A stretch of 64,000 nt of DNA from Neolewinella xylanilytica (lineage in GTDB: Bacteria > Bacteroidota > Bacteroidia > Chitinophagales > Saprospiraceae), in assembly GCF_002934605.1 (NCBI RefSeq), contig NZ_PTJC01000006.1:992001-1056000 (forward strand), in the 5' to 3' direction. The position numbers were made by a program, and so were the translations under genes. Below are positions 53,106 through 61,613 of this stretch, in pieces (the stretch's first letter is position 1; every line of letters begins with the position of its first letter). Under the pieces are notes generated by a model. The model saw only the letters and a list, made by a program, of their open reading frames with translations, searched no databases and was not told the origin of the DNA.

Positions 53106-53470
53106 ATTGGAAGTGTTGAAAGTTCAGTAGGAGCGCTCGATGAGCGCGGCTCGACAGTTGAATGGTGGCTTCATGGACCGACCCGCAGTACCCATCTATC
53201 GCAGCGTTCGTCGTGGACCCGGCTAAACTCGGTTAGCGCGACAGCAATTCCGCGATTTACTCGCAGAGGACTAACACACGCGTTGCTTAGCCAAATCAAT
53301 AAGCGGGAGGAAAATGGAGCTGTTAAAGTCATGCAAGATCGAATAGCGAAAGCCAACCAGTAGGTGGGCGGTTCGAACGAAGACCATTAGGTTCGCCCCA
53401 CGTCGGCCGCTGGTGGACAAAGTACAACAATTTCGAGGCTTACGAAATCGATTGTGTGTGATCCATAGGT
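53106..53470. other. Intergenic region upstream of the GH10 operon
   Basis: 365 bases between GH10 and lacI with no credible gene; both flanking genes are on the minus strand, so this region holds the GH10 promoter and the end of the lacI transcript. Near its right end are an inverted repeat ATTTCG-N7-CGAAAT (53430-53448) and an AATCGATT palindrome (53446-53453), possibly an operator. Confidence 0.5.
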
Positions 53471-54523
53471 CTACTCCGGTGAAGTGGTTGCCTGAGTTTT
53501 GCGGCTAGAAGCACGAATAATGACTTCCGTAGTAAGCTGTACCAGGAGGTTTTCCGTTGTCGCTTCCGGGGTGGCTACCTTGAGTGCCTGCAGTAAGGCC
53601 TGGCGCCCCATCTGAGCTGCGGGGTGGGTCATGGAGCTAAGTTGAGGCTCTACGATTTCACAGATCGGGTCATTGTTGAATCCGATTAACGCCAATTCCT
53701 CTGGAATAGGAATGTTGTTTTGCCGGGCGAACTTTATGGCCCCAACCGCTGCGCCGTCATTTGTGGAGAAAATCCCGTCCGGCCTGCTGTCGAGAAGGAA
53801 CAATTTTTCAGTCAACCGGTAGCCTTCGTCCAGCGTAAGCCGGTCGAGACTACAGATGAGGTCCTGGTCGATGTCCAATCCGTTCTGATCAAGCGCGGCC
53901 AGGTAACCAAGTTGCCGCTCCCGGTATATTTGCTGGTGCTGGGCCCCGCTAAAAATCGCTATCCGTTTACACCCCTGGTCAATCAGGTGCTGGGTAGCCT
54001 CGAACGCTGCCTGGTAATTGTCGATAATAACCCGATGGCCGGGTAGGGAGGAAGGGACCCGGTCGACGAACACTACCGGCGTACCTCCCCGGATAATCTC
54101 TTCGATGTGGTCGTAATGCGTCGTTTCCATGGCCAGCGATACCAGAAGGGCATGGATCCGGCTGTCCACCAGCGTCTTCACGTTGGCTACCTCCCGGTCG
54201 TAGCAGTCCTGAGACTGCGAGATAATCACGTTGTATCCAAATTCCTGAGCCGCCTCTTCCACCCCGGAAATGAGCGAGGAAATAAAGGGACGGTTGATCC
54301 AGGGTACCAGTACGCCAATGGTATTGGAGGTCTGCATGCGGAGGTTTGCCGCCACTACGTTGGTTCGGTATCCGCGCTTGCGCGCTAATTCCTTTACAGC
54401 ATCCCGCGTCTCCCGACCGATGCTGAAGTGATCTTGGAGGGCGCGGGAAACCGTCGAGGGCGCCACGTTCAGTTCCATGGCCAGATCGTAAATGGTGACG
54501 CGCTTTTTCCGATTTTTATTCAT
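53471..54523 (-). CDS. LacI-family transcriptional regulator
   Basis: A 350-residue repressor-type protein. The N-terminal HTH is VTIYDLAMELNVAPSTVSRA with the hinge-side RGYRTN, followed by a periplasmic-binding-protein-like sugar-sensing domain (TIGVLVPWINRPFISSLISG ... SRPDGIFSTNDGAAVGAI). I use the ATG at 54523, just before the HTH. It lies inside the xylan cluster and presumably controls it, with a xylo- or arabino-oligosaccharide as inducer. The operator is not known; CAATCGATTG at 56337-56346 is a candidate. Confidence 0.9.
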   Translation of the reverse strand: MNKNRKKRVTIYDLAMELNVAPSTVSRALQDHFSIGRETRDAVKELARKRGYRTNVVAANLRMQTSNTIGVLVPWINRPFISSLISGVEEAAQEFGYNVIISQSQDCYDREVANVKTLVDSRIHALLVSLAMETTHYDHIEEIIRGGTPVVFVDRVPSSLPGHRVIIDNYQAAFEATQHLIDQGCKRIAIFSGAQHQQIYRERQLGYLAALDQNGLDIDQDLICSLDRLTLDEGYRLTEKLFLLDSRPDGIFSTNDGAAVGAIKFARQNNIPIPEELALIGFNNDPICEIVEPQLSSMTHPAAQMGRQALLQALKVATPEATTENLLVQLTTEVIIRASSRKTQATTSPE

Positions 54524-54655
54524 TTTGCATGTATCGCGTGTTCGCTGCTTCGTACCGATGGCAAAAACCATCCGGCTTCGCAGATTGGGAGATCCACATC
54601 GCCGGATGAGGCAACGCTAGGATCCAGCTAAATATAAAGATATTTCCGCTCGAAA

Positions 54656-56230
54656 CTAAGGTTGCACTTCCAGAACAACGACGGAGTAAGGAGGCAGCTT
54701 CACGGATACCGTACCGTTGGCGACCGTAAAATCGGTGAACGCTACCGGTACGATCCGGTCCGGTGCATCAAAATCGTTATAATCCTGCAGCTGATCGGAG
54801 GTCAGCAGTTGGGCGTTCACTGCGCCGGTTGTCGTGCCATTGAGTTGAATGTCCACGGTATGGGTTTCCGAAGCATCGATGTTAACCAGGGAGATGGTGA
54901 CGGTGCCGTCATCACTCCGGGAGGCGGAGGCCGAAAGCGCGGGAAGCGATTTGCCCTCGTAGGAGTAGGTAAGCTCGGTTTCGAAGGAGGAAGGCAACAG
55001 CGTGGCGTCGTGGTGGGGGACGTACATTTTCATGACGTGATACGTAGGCGTAAGAATCATCTGCTCCCCCTCCGTCAGGATCACTGCCTGTAGTACGTTA
55101 ACCGCCTGGGCGAGATTGGCCATTTTGACTCGTTCGGCGTGGTTGTTGAAGATGTTCAGGGTCGCTCCGGCGATCATGGCGTCCCGAATGGTATTTTGCT
55201 GGTACAGAAAGCCCGGATTGGTGCCCGGCTCAACGTTGTACCATCCTCCCCATTCGTCGACGTACAGGGCAATCCGCTTCTCCGGGTCGTATTCGTCCAT
55301 GATTGCCGTATGATTCTCGATCAGCGTGTCCATCGCCAGGGCTACTTCCATGGTTTCGAAGTACTGATTTTCGTCGAATTCGACCGACGGGCCCTTGTCT
55401 TCCCAATCCGTAACGGAATAATGGTGCAGCGCCAAGGCGTCGACCATGTTCAGCTTCAGATCCTGCATCAGCACCCGCGTCCAGTTGTAGTCGTTGCTCG
55501 ATGCGCCGGAAGCAATTTTAACGATACCGACGCTGTCCTCCTGGTTCCAGTCTTGCATGAAGGTGGCGTAGCGGCGATACACGTCAGCGTAGAATTCCGC
55601 CGTCATATTTCCCCCACATCCCCAGGCCTCATTGCCAACCCCCCAGTACTTGACGTTCCAGGGTTCTTCCCGTCCGTTTTCCCGGCGAAGTTTGGCCATC
55701 GGACTTTCCCCGCCATGATTGGTGTACTGAATCCAGTCGGCAACTTCCTGTACGGTCCCGCTACCTACGTTGGCCGACAGGTACGGCTCCGTGCCGAGAA
55801 CCTCGCACAAATTGAGGAAATCGTGGGTGCCGAAGCTGTTGTCTTCCGTGACCCCACCCCACCATTGATTGACGATGGTCGGGCGGTCTTCTTTTGGTCC
55901 GATGCCATCCATCCAGTGATAGGTATCCGCAAAGCATCCGCCCGGCCAGCGCAGGTTGGGAATGCTGAGTGCTTTTAGCGCTTCGATGATGTCATTCCGC
56001 ACCCCGGCCGTATTGGGTATCGTGCGGTTTTCTTCGCCCACGAAGAAGCCGTCATAAATATTACGTCCGAGGTGTTCGGCGAAGTGGCCGTAAATGTGGC
56101 GGCTAATCTGGTGCTCCGCGGCCCCCGCATCGACTACGAGGGTCGTCCTGGACTGCCCGGTCAACAGGAAGGGGGCGCAGCAGAAGAGGAAAATACTAGC
56201 TCGAAAAATGGTACGATGGAAGGAGTGCAT
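54656..56230 (-). CDS. GH51 alpha-L-arabinofuranosidase
   Basis: A 524-residue enzyme removing arabinose side chains from arabinoxylan or arabinan. It has a signal peptide (HRTIFRASIFLFCCAPFLLTG), so unlike many intracellular GH51 enzymes it is exported. The catalytic residues are the acid/base Glu201 in WGVGNEAWG and the nucleophile Glu326 in YVDEWGGWY; FADTYHWMDGIGP is typical. A beta-sandwich domain follows. It is divergent in function but on the same strand as lacI, 132 bases upstream. Confidence 0.93.
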   Translation of the reverse strand: MHSFHRTIFRASIFLFCCAPFLLTGQSRTTLVVDAGAAEHQISRHIYGHFAEHLGRNIYDGFFVGEENRTIPNTAGVRNDIIEALKALSIPNLRWPGGCFADTYHWMDGIGPKEDRPTIVNQWWGGVTEDNSFGTHDFLNLCEVLGTEPYLSANVGSGTVQEVADWIQYTNHGGESPMAKLRRENGREEPWNVKYWGVGNEAWGCGGNMTAEFYADVYRRYATFMQDWNQEDSVGIVKIASGASSNDYNWTRVLMQDLKLNMVDALALHHYSVTDWEDKGPSVEFDENQYFETMEVALAMDTLIENHTAIMDEYDPEKRIALYVDEWGGWYNVEPGTNPGFLYQQNTIRDAMIAGATLNIFNNHAERVKMANLAQAVNVLQAVILTEGEQMILTPTYHVMKMYVPHHDATLLPSSFETELTYSYEGKSLPALSASASRSDDGTVTISLVNIDASETHTVDIQLNGTTTGAVNAQLLTSDQLQDYNDFDAPDRIVPVAFTDFTVANGTVSVKLPPYSVVVLEVQP

Positions 56231-56336
56231 AATCGGTAAAAGGTTAATGGTTAACGTTGGGATCGGCATAATACGGCAACTTGGCTTGCCGCGGTGCTGT
56301 CGGGGCAAATGATTTCCAGGCACCGGTAGAGTCGAT

Positions 56337-56346
56337 CAATCGATTG
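56337..56346. promoter_or_regulatory. Palindrome, candidate LacI operator
   Basis: Perfect palindrome CAATCGATTG about 107 bases upstream of the GH51 ATG, next to AT-rich DNA that could be the promoter. LacI-type operators are usually palindromes with a central CG. The related AATCGATT occurs at 53446-53453 in the same cluster. Confidence 0.35.
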
Positions 56347-56396
56347 CGTAAATATAGTTGGCTTTGATTGGCTGTGGCGCGCTTTGCCAAGAGAGG

Positions 56397-57389
56397 TCAC
56401 AGGTCACCCACCAGCAGGTTGCAACCGCGCACGTCCGAATTATCCATGCGCCCGAGCACCTCGAAGCTTCCGTCTTCGAATATGCGACCTAAGTCGTCAC
56501 TGGCGATAAAGCTCACCGTGTCGAGGTTCGCGAGATCGGTCAGGTTGAGTGCGGCGGTCTTTCCCAAAGGGGCCGGGGCAAACGGATCCGTGACGTCACG
56601 AGGGGTGACCGCCAGGGTGGTGGCCGGTAGGAAGCGGCCGCGCTCGGGGGCATAAGCCTGACTCAGCAGTTCGGTCATTCCGTATTCGCTGTGAATATGC
56701 TCTACTTCGAATGCATCGCTTAGGACCCCGTGCAACTCATCCCGGGTCATCTCCCGCCGCCGTCCCTTCATGCCCCCCGTTTCCATCACGATGGTATCTC
56801 CGAGTGGCTGCGGGAATCGTTCCGCCAGCTCCAGCAACGCGAAGCTTACGCCGAGCAGTAGGGTAGGGACGTTGCGCTCGCGCAACGCGCGCAGTCGCCC
56901 CGCCAGCTCAGGCAGGTTATCCAGGTAAAACCCCGAATCCGGTTGCCCGCTACGCCGAATGAAATCGTCGGCCATAAATACTAAGCTCGATCCCGACCGC
57001 TCCAGGTACGCCGGCAGGAGGGCGAGAACCGCCCGACCTGTAAGCGGACCGTAAAAGCGCTCGAAGGTTCTGGCGGCCTGGTCGACGTACCAGGCTTCTC
57101 GCCTAAGCGGATGACGACTGGTAGCCGTTCCCGTCGTACCGCTACTACGGAAGGTGCGGCTTGGCTCCCAGGCCCCGGTCCGGAGATCGTGGGTTTTAAA
57201 CAGGGAGATCGGTAAATAAGGAATATCGGTCCGTTGCCGTACCTCCCGCTCATTGACATGCAACAAATCGAGGTATTCGGCGTAGATTAGGTTGTTAGCG
57301 GCTTGATGGTGGAATACCTCCAGCGCTATCTCCCAGAATTCATCCCGGGACAACCCCTCAATGCGCCGGGCCAGTTCGTCGCGCGACAT
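56397..57389 (-). CDS. LuxE-like adenylate-forming protein
   Basis: A 330-residue member of the acyl-protein synthetase (LuxE)/phenylacetate-CoA ligase-like group that activates carboxylates as adenylates. It has the phosphate-binding SSGTTGTATSRH, METGGMKGRR and the SEYGMTELL segment. It is shorter than typical acyl-CoA ligases and lacks their C-terminal lid domain. The acyl substrate and acceptor are unknown. I start at the ATG at 57389; a GTG at 57419 would overlap the start of the divergent lipoprotein gene. Confidence 0.78.
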   Translation of the reverse strand: MSRDELARRIEGLSRDEFWEIALEVFHHQAANNLIYAEYLDLLHVNEREVRQRTDIPYLPISLFKTHDLRTGAWEPSRTFRSSGTTGTATSRHPLRREAWYVDQAARTFERFYGPLTGRAVLALLPAYLERSGSSLVFMADDFIRRSGQPDSGFYLDNLPELAGRLRALRERNVPTLLLGVSFALLELAERFPQPLGDTIVMETGGMKGRRREMTRDELHGVLSDAFEVEHIHSEYGMTELLSQAYAPERGRFLPATTLAVTPRDVTDPFAPAPLGKTAALNLTDLANLDTVSFIASDDLGRIFEDGSFEVLGRMDNSDVRGCNLLVGDL

Positions 57390-57408
57390 GTTCAATCGAT
57401 TATCTGTG

Positions 57409-57906
57409 ATGCTATACACCCGTTATTATCTATGGTTGCTTGCCGCCGGACTGCTGACGCTGGGTTGCGTTAATCCGCCCGACTACCCCGATGAGCCCGT
57501 CATCGCCTACGAGGGCGTCAGTAAAGACAGTATCTACGCCCAGGTTACCGGTATTGCCGATAGTATCGTCTTTCAGTTCAGCTTCACCGACGGCGACGGC
57601 GATCTCAGCTCAGAAGACAGCACCGATATTTTTTACGTTGATAGCCGGTTCCCGAATACGCCAACGCCGCTGGCACTTCCTTCCATCCCCCGCGAGGGTA
57701 CCGGCAACGGCATTAGCGGCGACGTGTTCTTTACCCTAATCAACACCGGTCAGGTCAACTGTTTATACGATGGCCGCTTCCCGGCCCAGAATCCGGCTTA
57801 CCCCGTCGACACCTTCCGGCTGAGTATTTTCATGGTCGACCAGGCGGGCAACCGCTCCAACACGATCCGAACGGGACAAATTCAGATTAAATGTTTCGGC
57901 CCCTGA
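57409..57906 (+). CDS. Hypothetical lipoprotein
   Basis: A 165-residue lipoprotein. The signal (YYLWLLAAGLLTLGC) ends at Cys20, followed by VNPPDYPDEP. The mature part is beta-rich with an Asp-rich stretch (FSFTDGDGDLSSEDSTD), possibly calcium-binding. No known family is recognised. It is divergent from the LuxE-like gene with only about 20 bases between starts, and its end overlaps the GT10 gene by 16 bases. Confidence 0.7.
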   Translation: MLYTRYYLWLLAAGLLTLGCVNPPDYPDEPVIAYEGVSKDSIYAQVTGIADSIVFQFSFTDGDGDLSSEDSTDIFYVDSRFPNTPTPLALPSIPREGTGNGISGDVFFTLINTGQVNCLYDGRFPAQNPAYPVDTFRLSIFMVDQAGNRSNTIRTGQIQIKCFGP

Positions 57907-58904
57907 AGCAACCCGTAAAGAACGTTGTTTCCGGGCTAATTGGAGAAGAGCGGTTGACCGCATACAACCGGTACGCCAGGCAAACTGCCGGAGCCTATTA
58001 TCAGCACTTTTTGTTGCGGTGCTACGGCCGTGGGTTCTACAACTTTTGGCGGGTCCCCTCCTTCCGGAACACCTGGTTCTGGAGGTTCCTGGACCGGCCC
58101 CGTCTGGCAAAGCTGTCCAAAGACCGGCGAATTGCTTTTATCTCGGTATTTGGCGATCCCCGACTCATCAGCAGGATTAACGCCGACCTTCGCGTGTTTT
58201 TTACGGGTGAAAATCTGGATTTTCATCCCTCCTACCGAGACCATCTATTTGGATCCGTCGATTTGTCGCTTGGCTTTGATCAGCTGCAGCGATCGGACTA
58301 CCTCCGCTTTCCTATCTGGTTGCTGCTTTGCTTCGACCCCGGCATGCAACTGGCGGACATTACCGAGCGACTTCGGCAGTGGGATCGGAATCGGTTAGAT
58401 TTGCTGCAACGACCCGCCATGGTCGCTTCCCTGGTTGCCAGCCACGATCCATCCGGGTCGCGCCGTCGTATAGCTGATCTGTTCGACCAGGTTGGAACGG
58501 TTCGCTACGGGGGCGCTTTTCGCAATGTTGGTGAGCGCGTACCTCCCGGTCAAGCATACAAACATCGGTTCATCCGGCAGTATCCCTTTCACATCTGTCC
58601 CGAGAACAGCCAACGTCCCGGATACACCACCGAAAAATTGTTTGAGGCCGTAGCCGCCGGGTGTATCCCTATTTACCGTGGCGCGGAAGGTGCGGTGGAA
58701 CCCGACATATTTAACCAGGACGCGATCATTGCCTATTCACCTGGCGAGGAAACGGTCTTCCGGCAACGACTCCGTTCGCTCCGGGACGATCCGCATCAAC
58801 TGCGTGACCTTCGGGGCATCCCCCCGTTCCGGCCCGATGCAGCGGAGCACATTTACAACTTCTACCTTCGACTGGAGGAAAAACTTTTCGATTTGCTAGG
58901 GTAG
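57891..58904 (+). CDS. GT10-family fucosyltransferase
   Basis: A 337-residue glycosyltransferase of family 10, the alpha-1,3/1,4-fucosyltransferase group, using GDP-fucose. The diagnostic segment near the C-terminus is CPENSQRPGYTTEKLFEA and AAGCIPIYRG. No membrane span is seen, so it is likely cytoplasmic or peripheral and acts on a surface glycan. It overlaps the lipoprotein gene upstream. Confidence 0.85.
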   Translation: MFRPLKQPVKNVVSGLIGEERLTAYNRYARQTAGAYYQHFLLRCYGRGFYNFWRVPSFRNTWFWRFLDRPRLAKLSKDRRIAFISVFGDPRLISRINADLRVFFTGENLDFHPSYRDHLFGSVDLSLGFDQLQRSDYLRFPIWLLLCFDPGMQLADITERLRQWDRNRLDLLQRPAMVASLVASHDPSGSRRRIADLFDQVGTVRYGGAFRNVGERVPPGQAYKHRFIRQYPFHICPENSQRPGYTTEKLFEAVAAGCIPIYRGAEGAVEPDIFNQDAIIAYSPGEETVFRQRLRSLRDDPHQLRDLRGIPPFRPDAAEHIYNFYLRLEEKLFDLLG

Positions 58905-58969
58905 GGCGACGGAGCGCGGGAGCAAAGCCGATCCGATTCAGAACCTACCACGTGCCATTTGCCACGCCC

Positions 58970-59737
58970 ATGACCGTCCTGCTGAACTACGCCGATCACC
59001 ATTTTCGCCGCGCTCAGCAACGCAATACTAAGTCAGCCAGGAGGGTTGGCGGTTTTGACGAAGTGAGAAGCTACTGCCCGCAAGACATCGACCCTACCTT
59101 CCGCCGGGCGCACGAGGGTATTCTGAACCAGGAGAAAGGCGCGGGATACTGGCTGTGGAAACCCTATTTTATCGTGCGGACGCTCAATGACCTACCGGAT
59201 GGGACCTGGCTTTTCTACTGCGACGCCGGTGCCCATTTCGTGAAGCCCGTTGACTTACTCATCCGGGCCCTGCATCCGTTCGATCAGGATGTTTTTCCGT
59301 TTTCGCTACACAACCACCCGGAATTGCACTGGACCAGGCCCGAGGTGTTTTGGGAGCTGGCACCCGGTCGATACGATTTGCAACTAACCGAGCAGCGTAT
59401 AGCCACCTGCCATTTGTGGCGCAATGGTCCGGAGGCCAAAAACTTTGCCGCCAGCTGGCTGGAGTATGCATCCAGGCCCGAACTTTTGCTGGATCCTTCG
59501 GAGCCGGACACCATCGGTAACGGCTTTCTAGCTCACCGGCACGATCAATCCATCTTTAGCGTGCTCAGCAAACTGCATAACCAACGAGCGTTTCGCGATC
59601 CCAGCCAATTCGGGAACGGACGAATCGGCTCCTCCCCGAATTCCCCTTACCCCCAGATTATCGAATTGACCCGTAGACGGGATGTGTCATTGGCCGGAAG
59701 GATAAAGCGTTTCCTCAAGTCCTTTCTGAATGGGTGA
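58970..59737 (+). CDS. Putative glycosyltransferase-like protein
   Basis: A 255-residue soluble protein. It has GAGYWLWKPYFIVRTLNDL followed by LFYCDAGAHF, a pattern seen in a group of uncharacterised proteins near capsule and O-antigen genes; the acidic YCDAG could serve as a DxD-like metal site. The C-terminus is basic. It follows the GT10 fucosyltransferase gene by 65 bases, which supports a glycan role. I use the ATG at 58970 rather than a GTG at 58952. Activity is inferred. Confidence 0.6.
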   Translation: MTVLLNYADHHFRRAQQRNTKSARRVGGFDEVRSYCPQDIDPTFRRAHEGILNQEKGAGYWLWKPYFIVRTLNDLPDGTWLFYCDAGAHFVKPVDLLIRALHPFDQDVFPFSLHNHPELHWTRPEVFWELAPGRYDLQLTEQRIATCHLWRNGPEAKNFAASWLEYASRPELLLDPSEPDTIGNGFLAHRHDQSIFSVLSKLHNQRAFRDPSQFGNGRIGSSPNSPYPQIIELTRRRDVSLAGRIKRFLKSFLNG

Positions 59738-59807
59738 TCGCAACCCTATATCTGACAATTCGGGAGTAGAGTAGGGTAGCGAGCGACCTACCAGACGGGG
59801 CAATCGG

Positions 59808-60755
59808 GTGCCAGCCCGTAGCTTTGTGACCCGTACCGACCCACCGCCCTTGGAGATCCGTCAATTCATCGCCCATTTGGCTCATCAGCGTCGCCTGAGC
59901 GAGCACACCGTCAGTGCGTATGAAGGCGACCTGCAAGGGTTTGCCCGATACTGCGAAACGGCTTACGACGTCAGCTCCGCCGCCGAGGTCAATCGGGGGA
60001 TGGTCAAAAGCTGGCTGGCGGAATTGCACGGGGAGGGCATGGCGGCCACGAGCATCCGTAGGAAACTCTCCGCGCTGAAGGCCTACTACCTTTTTCGGCA
60101 GATGCAGGGCCAACAGGAGCATAATCCGACCAAGCGTATCCCTACGCCACGGATCGGCAAGCGGCTGGCGGCCACTATCCCTCGCGCTGATCTGCAACGG
60201 CTGTTCCAGACTTTTCCTGATCCGACGAAAAATGAAGATTATTTTCTGTTACAGGATCACCTGATGCTGTCTTTGCTTTACCAGGCCGGATTACGGCGGG
60301 CAGAATTGATCGGAATACGGGTGAGTGACCTGAACAGGGAAAAGGGAGCCTTATTGGTTCGGGGAAAGGGAAACAAGGAGCGGATCGTACCCTACGGACC
60401 GGGACTGGCGGAATTGCTGGATCGGGCCCTGTTCCTGCGCTCCGGCGCGAAAATCGAAATTCCGCAACTACTCGTTACGGAAAAGGGTAAACCCTTGTAC
60501 CCCAAATATGTATACAATAAAGTAACCCGGTATTTGGGGGGGGTGACGCGGGAGGCAAAGAAAAGCCCGCACGTTCTGCGCCACAGTTTTGCCACCCACC
60601 TGACCGAAGCCGGTGCCGACCTCAATGCCGTCAAGGATCTGTTGGGCCACGCCAGCCTGGCAGCAACCCAGTTGTACACGCACAACAACCTGGAACGGCT
60701 GCGGGAAGTGTACCGCAAATCACATCCGGAAGGGGGAGGAGAAACAAAGGGTTAA
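59808..60755 (+). CDS. xerD: Tyrosine recombinase XerC/XerD
   Basis: A 315-residue site-specific recombinase, probably acting with a partner on dif to resolve chromosome dimers. The N-terminal SAM-like domain starts EIRQFIAHLAHQRRLSEHTV. The catalytic set is visible: Arg in GLRRAELIGI, His-x-x-Arg in HVLRHSFATHL, His in LGHAS, and the Tyr in TQLYTH. The start is a GTG. XerC versus XerD cannot be decided from the sequence alone. Confidence 0.88.
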   Translation: MPARSFVTRTDPPPLEIRQFIAHLAHQRRLSEHTVSAYEGDLQGFARYCETAYDVSSAAEVNRGMVKSWLAELHGEGMAATSIRRKLSALKAYYLFRQMQGQQEHNPTKRIPTPRIGKRLAATIPRADLQRLFQTFPDPTKNEDYFLLQDHLMLSLLYQAGLRRAELIGIRVSDLNREKGALLVRGKGNKERIVPYGPGLAELLDRALFLRSGAKIEIPQLLVTEKGKPLYPKYVYNKVTRYLGGVTREAKKSPHVLRHSFATHLTEAGADLNAVKDLLGHASLAATQLYTHNNLERLREVYRKSHPEGGGETKG

Positions 60756-60773
60756 AATTTCGTCCGCAGTTGC

Positions 60774-60804
60774 TTTGTCAATTGTACGAAAGATATTACC
60801 TTTG
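60774..60804 (+). promoter_or_regulatory. Bacteroidota promoter of the tRNA-tuf cluster
   Basis: TTTG at 60774-60777, exactly 19 bases, then TACCTTTG at 60797-60804: a perfect match to the Bacteroidota consensus TTTG-N19-TAnnTTTG. Transcription should start near 60811, just upstream of decayed tRNA-like units and the tRNA genes. Confidence 0.8.
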
Positions 60805-60862
60805 CAATCGCTTTGGGAAAACGTCCCCGAGCAGACTTGAAAACAGGCAGAGATTTAAGGTT

Positions 60863-60998
60863 TCAGACCGGTGTAGCTTCCCAACGGGTATCGGGAATGC
60901 CACAACGATTCGCAAACGGCTATTCACTAATCAGCCGGTATAACTTCCCGGTAGCTATTGGGAGTAGAACCGCTGGTTTTTGATCAGCTACTCGTTCA
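60863..60998 (+). pseudogene. Two decayed tRNA-Thr-like units
   Basis: Two partial copies of the tRNA-Thr 5' region precede the intact gene. The string TCAG(A)CCGGT(G/A)TA(G/A)CT occurs at 60863, 60931 and, in the real gene context, at 60999, at exactly 68-base spacing. The second copy also keeps an ATCAGCT resembling the tRNA anticodon-arm flank. Neither can form a tRNA. Confidence 0.5.
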
Positions 60999-61001
60999 TC
61001 A

Positions 61002-61074
61002 GCCGGTGTAGCTCAGTTGGTAGAGCAGCTGATTTGTAATCAGCTGGTCGGCGGTTCGAGTCCGTCCATCGGCT
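61002..61074 (+). tRNA. tRNA-Thr(TGT)
   Basis: Cloverleaf with acceptor GCCGGTG paired to CATCGGC, D-arm TAGCTCAGTTGGTAGAGC, anticodon arm GCTGA-TTTGTAA-TCAGC giving anticodon TGT, and T-arm with GGTTCGAG. CCA is not encoded. Confidence 0.95.
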
Positions 61075-61116
61075 CCGTTACCGGACTTTACCTTTGAATC
61101 TCGTACAGTAGAAAAT

Positions 61117-61198
61117 GGGGGTGCGCCACAGTTGGAGAGGTGGGCTGGACTGTAAATCCAGTGTTTCGGCTGAGTAGGTTCGAATCCTACCACCCCCA
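61117..61198 (+). tRNA. tRNA-Tyr(GTA)
   Basis: Acceptor GGGGGTG paired to CACCCCC, anticodon arm CTGGA-CTGTAAA-TCCAG giving GTA, a long variable arm as in class II tRNA-Tyr, and T-arm with GGTTCGAATCC. CCA not encoded. Confidence 0.95.
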
Positions 61199-61222
61199 CA
61201 TTTTTTTTCATTTTACCAACAT

Positions 61223-61298
61223 GCGGAAGTAGCTCAGTTGGTAGAGCATCAGCCTTCCAAGCTGAGGGTCGCGGGTTCGAATCTCGTCTTCCGCTCCA
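61223..61298 (+). tRNA. tRNA-Gly(TCC)
   Basis: Acceptor GCGGAAG paired to CTTCCGC, anticodon arm TCAGC-CTTCCAA-GCTGA giving TCC, T-arm GCGGGTTCGAATCTCG. Here a CCA end is encoded (61296-61298), unlike its neighbours. Confidence 0.95.
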
Positions 61299-61330
61299 AA
61301 GGATCCACGATGGTGGGTCTGGAGATTAAT

Positions 61331-61487
61331 GAGAGTAGCTCAGATGGTAGAGCGGCTTATTTGTGGGCTAGTTTTTGGGGCTCCCGCCCCTAAGACCGCA
61401 TAACCCCACATAACGCACCAAGCTGAGGGTCGCGGGTTTGACCCGACCGAGGGGAGAGCAGCGCAGCTAAACTCGTCTTCCGCTCCA
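61331..61487 (+). pseudogene. Chimeric, interrupted tRNA pseudogene
   Basis: The 5' part (GTAGCTCAGATGGTAGAGC) is a tRNA D-arm region followed by TTTGTGG, which resembles a His-type anticodon loop. The 3' part repeats tRNA-Gly(TCC) exactly in two blocks: 61418-61438 matches 61257-61277 over 21 bases and 61472-61489 matches 61283-61300 over 18 bases. Two inserts (about 48 and 33 bases) lie between them. It cannot fold as a tRNA. Confidence 0.7.
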
Positions 61488-61541
61488 AACGAAGCACCGC
61501 AACGGCGGTGCCTCGCAATTTTTTACAACATCAACCATGTT

Positions 61542-61613
<72 letters not shown>

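Noticed and set aside
59808-60755. Integron or mobile-element integrase
   Set aside because: Length and motifs fit chromosomal XerC/D, there are no att-like repeats, and the neighbours are housekeeping tRNA and tuf genes.
61331-61487. Intron-containing tRNA
   Set aside because: Inserts are about 48 and 33 bases, too short for a group I intron, one is in the T-loop, and the flanking halves come from different tRNAs.
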